Part shown: positions 6,172 to 8,247 of the stretch, piece by piece | Numbering within the stretch: the stretch's first letter is position 1 | How the letters are laid out: each line of letters begins with the position of its first letter | From: Gammaproteobacteria bacterium | GTDB taxonomy: Bacteria; Pseudomonadota; Gammaproteobacteria; SZUA-229 | Assembly (NCBI GenBank): GCA_029880105.1 | Contig: JAOUPA010000085.1 | Span: 1-8,247 of the forward strand | Reading direction: 5' to 3' | DNA length: 8,247 nucleotides | Made by a program: the position numbers and the translations under genes | Notes under the pieces: generated by a model | The model's database searches: none | What the model saw: the letters and a program-made list of their open reading frames with translations, nothing else | Told to the model about the DNA's origin: nothing

Positions 6172-6377
6172 ACCGTGCCCGCTGAATGTCTGTGAAAACT
6201 AACCGAATCGACCATTTTATCAGTTCCTGTCTTTATCGGCTATAGGATATGCAAGTATAGGAAAGGTTTCGTGCTATTTGGTTAATTTATGTGGTATTCG
6301 AGTATTTTTCTTGGTGTTCTGACTGAAGTCACGAATAATAGGCAGTATTGTAAATTTGTTTGTCTGGGAGATGTTGC
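6172..6377. promoter_or_regulatory. Divergent promoter region between rpoD and the redoxin gene
   Basis: This 206-bp gap has no coding potential that I trust. On the rpoD side a TATACT (6259-6254, minus strand) could be a -10, but no matching -35 is visible. It lies beside two copies of TATAGGA (6241-6247 and 6256-6262) spaced 15 bp apart. No convincing promoter is seen for the plus-strand gene. The rpoD promoter must lie here if rpoD is indeed cut off from rpsU-dnaG. Confidence 0.3.
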
Positions 6378-6938
6378 ATGGTGAGTCTGGAAACGCCAGT
6401 TTGTGAGTTTGGAAAGGATATTATCGATTTTTCCCTGCCGGGGGTTGATGGCAAGGTCTGGACGCCAGATCTCTGTCGAGGTGAAAAAGGCCTGCTGGTA
6501 ATGTTTGTCTGCAATCATTGTCCGTATGTGAAGGCGATTCGTGAGCGTATTGTCAGGGATACCCGTGAGCTTAAGGCCCTGGGGATTAATAGTGTGGCGA
6601 TCATGTCAAATGATCCCTCTGAGTACGCAGAAGACTCTTTCGAGAATATGAAATTGGTGGCGAAACAGTTCCAGTTTCCTTTCCCCTACCTGCTCGATGA
6701 GACGCAGGCCGTGGCCAGGGCCTATGGTGCGGTGTGTACACCTGATTTTTTTGGTTATAACAGTGATATGAAGTTGCAGTATCGTGGTCGTCTGGATGCA
6801 AGTCGCAAGGAGACTGCGGCTGAGGATGTGAAACGTGATTTATTCGAAGCTATGAGGCAGGTAGCGGAAATCGGTTGTGGTCCTGAGAACCAGATTCCAA
6901 GTATGGGCTGTTCTATTAAATGGAAGCATGCCCCTTAG
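6378..6938 (+). CDS. Thioredoxin-fold redoxin (AhpC/TSA-like, peroxiredoxin-like) protein
   Basis: This predicted cytoplasmic thioredoxin-fold protein belongs to the redoxin/AhpC-TSA superfamily and probably acts in thiol-disulfide or peroxide chemistry; its substrate is unknown. The 186-residue product has an N-terminal beta strand segment (FGKDIIDFSLPGVDG), the active-site region LLVMFVCNHCPYVKAIRERI with CNHC at 45-48, a cis-proline-like loop VCTPDFF (119-125, with an extra C120), and a C-terminal IPSMGCSIKW with C178. These features are typical of a common uncharacterised subfamily. No signal peptide is seen, so it is unlike periplasmic TlpA/ResA. The ATG at 6378 is chosen because GGGAG (6366-6370) lies 7 nt upstream; an in-frame TTG at 6360 is less likely. 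It is divergent from rpoD and ends about 220 nt before tkt. Confidence 0.88.
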   Translation: MVSLETPVCEFGKDIIDFSLPGVDGKVWTPDLCRGEKGLLVMFVCNHCPYVKAIRERIVRDTRELKALGINSVAIMSNDPSEYAEDSFENMKLVAKQFQFPFPYLLDETQAVARAYGAVCTPDFFGYNSDMKLQYRGRLDASRKETAAEDVKRDLFEAMRQVAEIGCGPENQIPSMGCSIKWKHAP

Positions 6939-7052
6939 TTTAAAATTTGCCAAATTTAACCCTGAAAACCTTGGCTTGCCCATTGCTGGGAATTAGGGGA
7001 AAATACGCGCTTTTCTTTGGCCAGAAATCGTGCGGCTCGGAGTCCTGATTTA

Positions 7053-7145
7053 ATGGCTAAGCCTTTGATAGTAAAAGAATTACTCGCTACTGCGCGGGCT
7101 TTGTATAAGCCTGTGAGCGGTAGCTCAACAGTTATTAAAACTTAA
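7053..7145 (+). CDS. Possible 30-residue leader ORF upstream of tkt
   Basis: An ATG at 7053 opens a 30-codon frame beginning MAKPLIVKELLATARALYKP and ending with TAA at 7143-7145, only 12 nt before the tkt start and 2 nt before its Shine-Dalgarno sequence. GGAG (7039-7042) lies 10 nt upstream, a little far but usable. I know of no family to which it belongs. It could be a leader peptide coupled to tkt translation, a small protein, or chance. If the tkt promoter candidate at 7080-7109 is the real one, this ORF would not be transcribed from it. Confidence 0.3.
   Translation: MAKPLIVKELLATARALYKPVSGSSTVIKT
7080..7109 (+). promoter_or_regulatory. Candidate tkt promoter
   Basis: TTACTC (7080-7085) and TATAAG (7104-7109) are separated by 18 nt and match the -35 and -10 consensus at 4 and 5 of 6 positions. 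Transcription would start near 7116, giving a leader of about 42 nt. A short dyad GGCTT (7097-7101) / AAGCC (7107-7111) overlaps the -10, and a small hairpin TGAGC (7114-7118) / GCTCA (7123-7127) follows. A second weak candidate further up is TTGCCC (6976-6981) with GAAAAT (6999-7004), 17 nt apart. Confidence 0.3.
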
Positions 7146-7157
7146 CCGGAGAGCATT

Positions 7158-8247
7158 ATGCCTTCACGTAAAGACCTTGCAAACGCAGTCCGTGCCCTGA
7201 GTATGGATGCAGTACAGAAAGCCAATTCAGGCCACCCTGGCGCACCTATGGGTATGGCTGATATCGCTGAAGTATTGTGGAACGACAATATGAACCACAA
7301 TCCAGCTAACCCCAAATGGAGCAATCGTGACCGTTTCATTCTTTCGAATGGCCATGGCTCTATGCTGATTTATTCGCTGCTACACCTGACTGGCTACGAT
7401 CTATCTATCGACGATCTGAAAAACTTCCGTCAGTTGCATTCAAAAACTCCAGGACATCCTGAGTACGGTTATGCGCCAGGTGTTGAAACGACTACTGGTC
7501 CTCTGGGTCAGGGTATTACCAACGGCGTCGGTATGGCAATTGCTGAAAAAGCACTGGCTTCACAGTTTAACCAGAAAGGCCACAACATCGTTGATCACCA
7601 CACTTATGTATTCCTGGGTGATGGCTGTTTGATGGAAGGTATTTCTCATGAGGCCTGCTCACTGGCTGGCACCCTGGGTTTGGGCAAGCTGATTGCTTTC
7701 TGGGATGACAATGGCATTTCTATTGACGGTCACGTTGAAGGTTGGTTCACAGATAATACGCCTAAACGTTTTGAGGCCTATGGTTGGCATGTGATTCCAA
7801 ATGTCGATGGCCATGATCCTGAAGCTATTGCTAAAGCCATTGAAATGGCTAAGGCGATGACCGATAAACCTACCATGATCTGCTGCAAGACTACGATTGG
7901 TTTTGGCTCGCCTAACAAGGCGGGTTCACATGCCTGTCACGGTGCGCCATTAGGTCAGGAAGAAATTAACCTGACTAAAGCAGCTCTGGGTTGGGATCAT
8001 GATGCATTTGAAGTGCCTGCTGACATTTATGCCGGCTGGAGCGCGAAAGAAAAAGGTGCCAAGGCTGAAGCTGCATGGAATGAAAAATTTGCAGCATATA
8101 AAGCAGCATACCCTGAGCTGGCTGCAGAATACGAGCGCCGTATGGCTGGCGACCTGCCTGCTGACTGGGCAGCTAAATCTGCTGCATTCATTGCTCAGGT
8201 TAATGCTGATGCGAAGAGCCCTGCAACACGTCAGGCTTCATTAGCGG
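7158..8247 (+). CDS. tkt: Transketolase (N-terminal 363 codons, runs off the right edge)
   Basis: Transketolase is a thiamine-diphosphate and Mg-dependent cytoplasmic enzyme. It moves two-carbon ketol units between sugar phosphates in the nonoxidative pentose-phosphate pathway, and in the Calvin cycle where that is present. The fragment covers the pyrophosphate-binding domain of a protein of about 660 residues. Landmarks: SGHPGAPMGMADIAEVLW (24-41, with H26), LSNGHGSMLIYSLLHLTGYD (62-81, with H66), SKTPGHPE with H100, TTGPLGQG (112-119), the cofactor motif GDGCLMEG (154-161, D155) through N185 in WDDNGISIDGH, and H261 in HACHGAPLG. All expected catalytic and metal-binding residues in this part are present. 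The ATG at 7158 has a strong GGAGAG at 7148-7153. The 3' end and any downstream operon are outside the window. Confidence 0.98.
   Translation, partial: MPSRKDLANAVRALSMDAVQKANSGHPGAPMGMADIAEVLWNDNMNHNPANPKWSNRDRFILSNGHGSMLIYSLLHLTGYDLSIDDLKNFRQLHSKTPGHPEYGYAPGVETTTGPLGQGITNGVGMAIAEKALASQFNQKGHNIVDHHTYVFLGDGCLMEGISHEACSLAGTLGLGKLIAFWDDNGISIDGHVEGWFTDNTPKRFEAYGWHVIPNVDGHDPEAIAKAIEMAKAMTDKPTMICCKTTIGFGSPNKAGSHACHGAPLGQEEINLTKAALGWDHDAFEVPADIYAGWSAKEKGAKAEAAWNEKFAAYKAAYPELAAEYERRMAGDLPADWAAKSAAFIAQVNADAKSPATRQASLA

Noticed and set aside
6943..6957. Palindrome AAATTTG-C-CAAATTT after the redoxin gene as a terminator
   Set aside because: A one-base loop cannot form, the stem is AT-rich and no T-run follows. 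It may be chance; no terminator was called for this gene.
7142..7339. Minus-strand frame opposite the tkt start
   Set aside because: It is antisense to well-conserved transketolase sequence and has no support of its own.

Overview
The window looks like chromosomal DNA from a gammaproteobacterium. The products of arfB, ppnP, rpoD and tkt read very close to their Escherichia coli and Pseudomonas counterparts, and a tRNA with a CAU anticodon lies just downstream of rpoD, as I recall it does in several gammaproteobacteria. I cannot name a genus. There is no insertion sequence, phage gene, CRISPR array or rRNA. Apart from the nitrogen-oxide module, the genes are housekeeping.

Layout. Positions 1-39 (minus) hold the first 13 codons of a protein that runs off the left edge. 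Its upstream gap (40-164) contains a good FNR/ANR-type box at 131-144. Next, all on the minus strand, come arfB (ribosome rescue) and ppnP (nucleoside phosphorylase), an apparent two-gene unit with its own promoter just before ppnP. Beyond them, also on the minus strand, lie nnrS and an HPP-family membrane protein gene, with HPP first and nnrS 43 nt after it. A LysR-type regulator is transcribed divergently from HPP. The gap between HPP and the regulator is rich in dyads. Two of them fit the LysR T-N11-A pattern: a perfect 10+10 bp dyad inside the regulator's own apparent promoter, and a 7+7 bp dyad over a candidate HPP promoter.

The middle of the window holds the CAU tRNA (most likely the lysidine-modified tRNA-Ile2) and rpoD, both on the minus strand, with a strong hairpin terminator directly after rpoD. 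Upstream of rpoD there is no dnaG. Instead a divergent thioredoxin-fold (redoxin) gene starts about 200 bp away. On the right, transketolase (tkt) begins at 7158 and continues past the right edge. A possible 30-codon leader ORF lies just before it.

How the genes fit together. HPP proteins include nitrite transporters of cyanobacteria and plant chloroplasts, and NnrS is a haem membrane protein linked to nitric-oxide stress. HPP, NnrS and a divergent LysR regulator therefore suggest a small locally controlled nitrite/NO-handling module. This is the most interesting part of the window. The rest is core translation, transcription, nucleoside salvage, redox and pentose-phosphate metabolism. No clearly new gene family was found.
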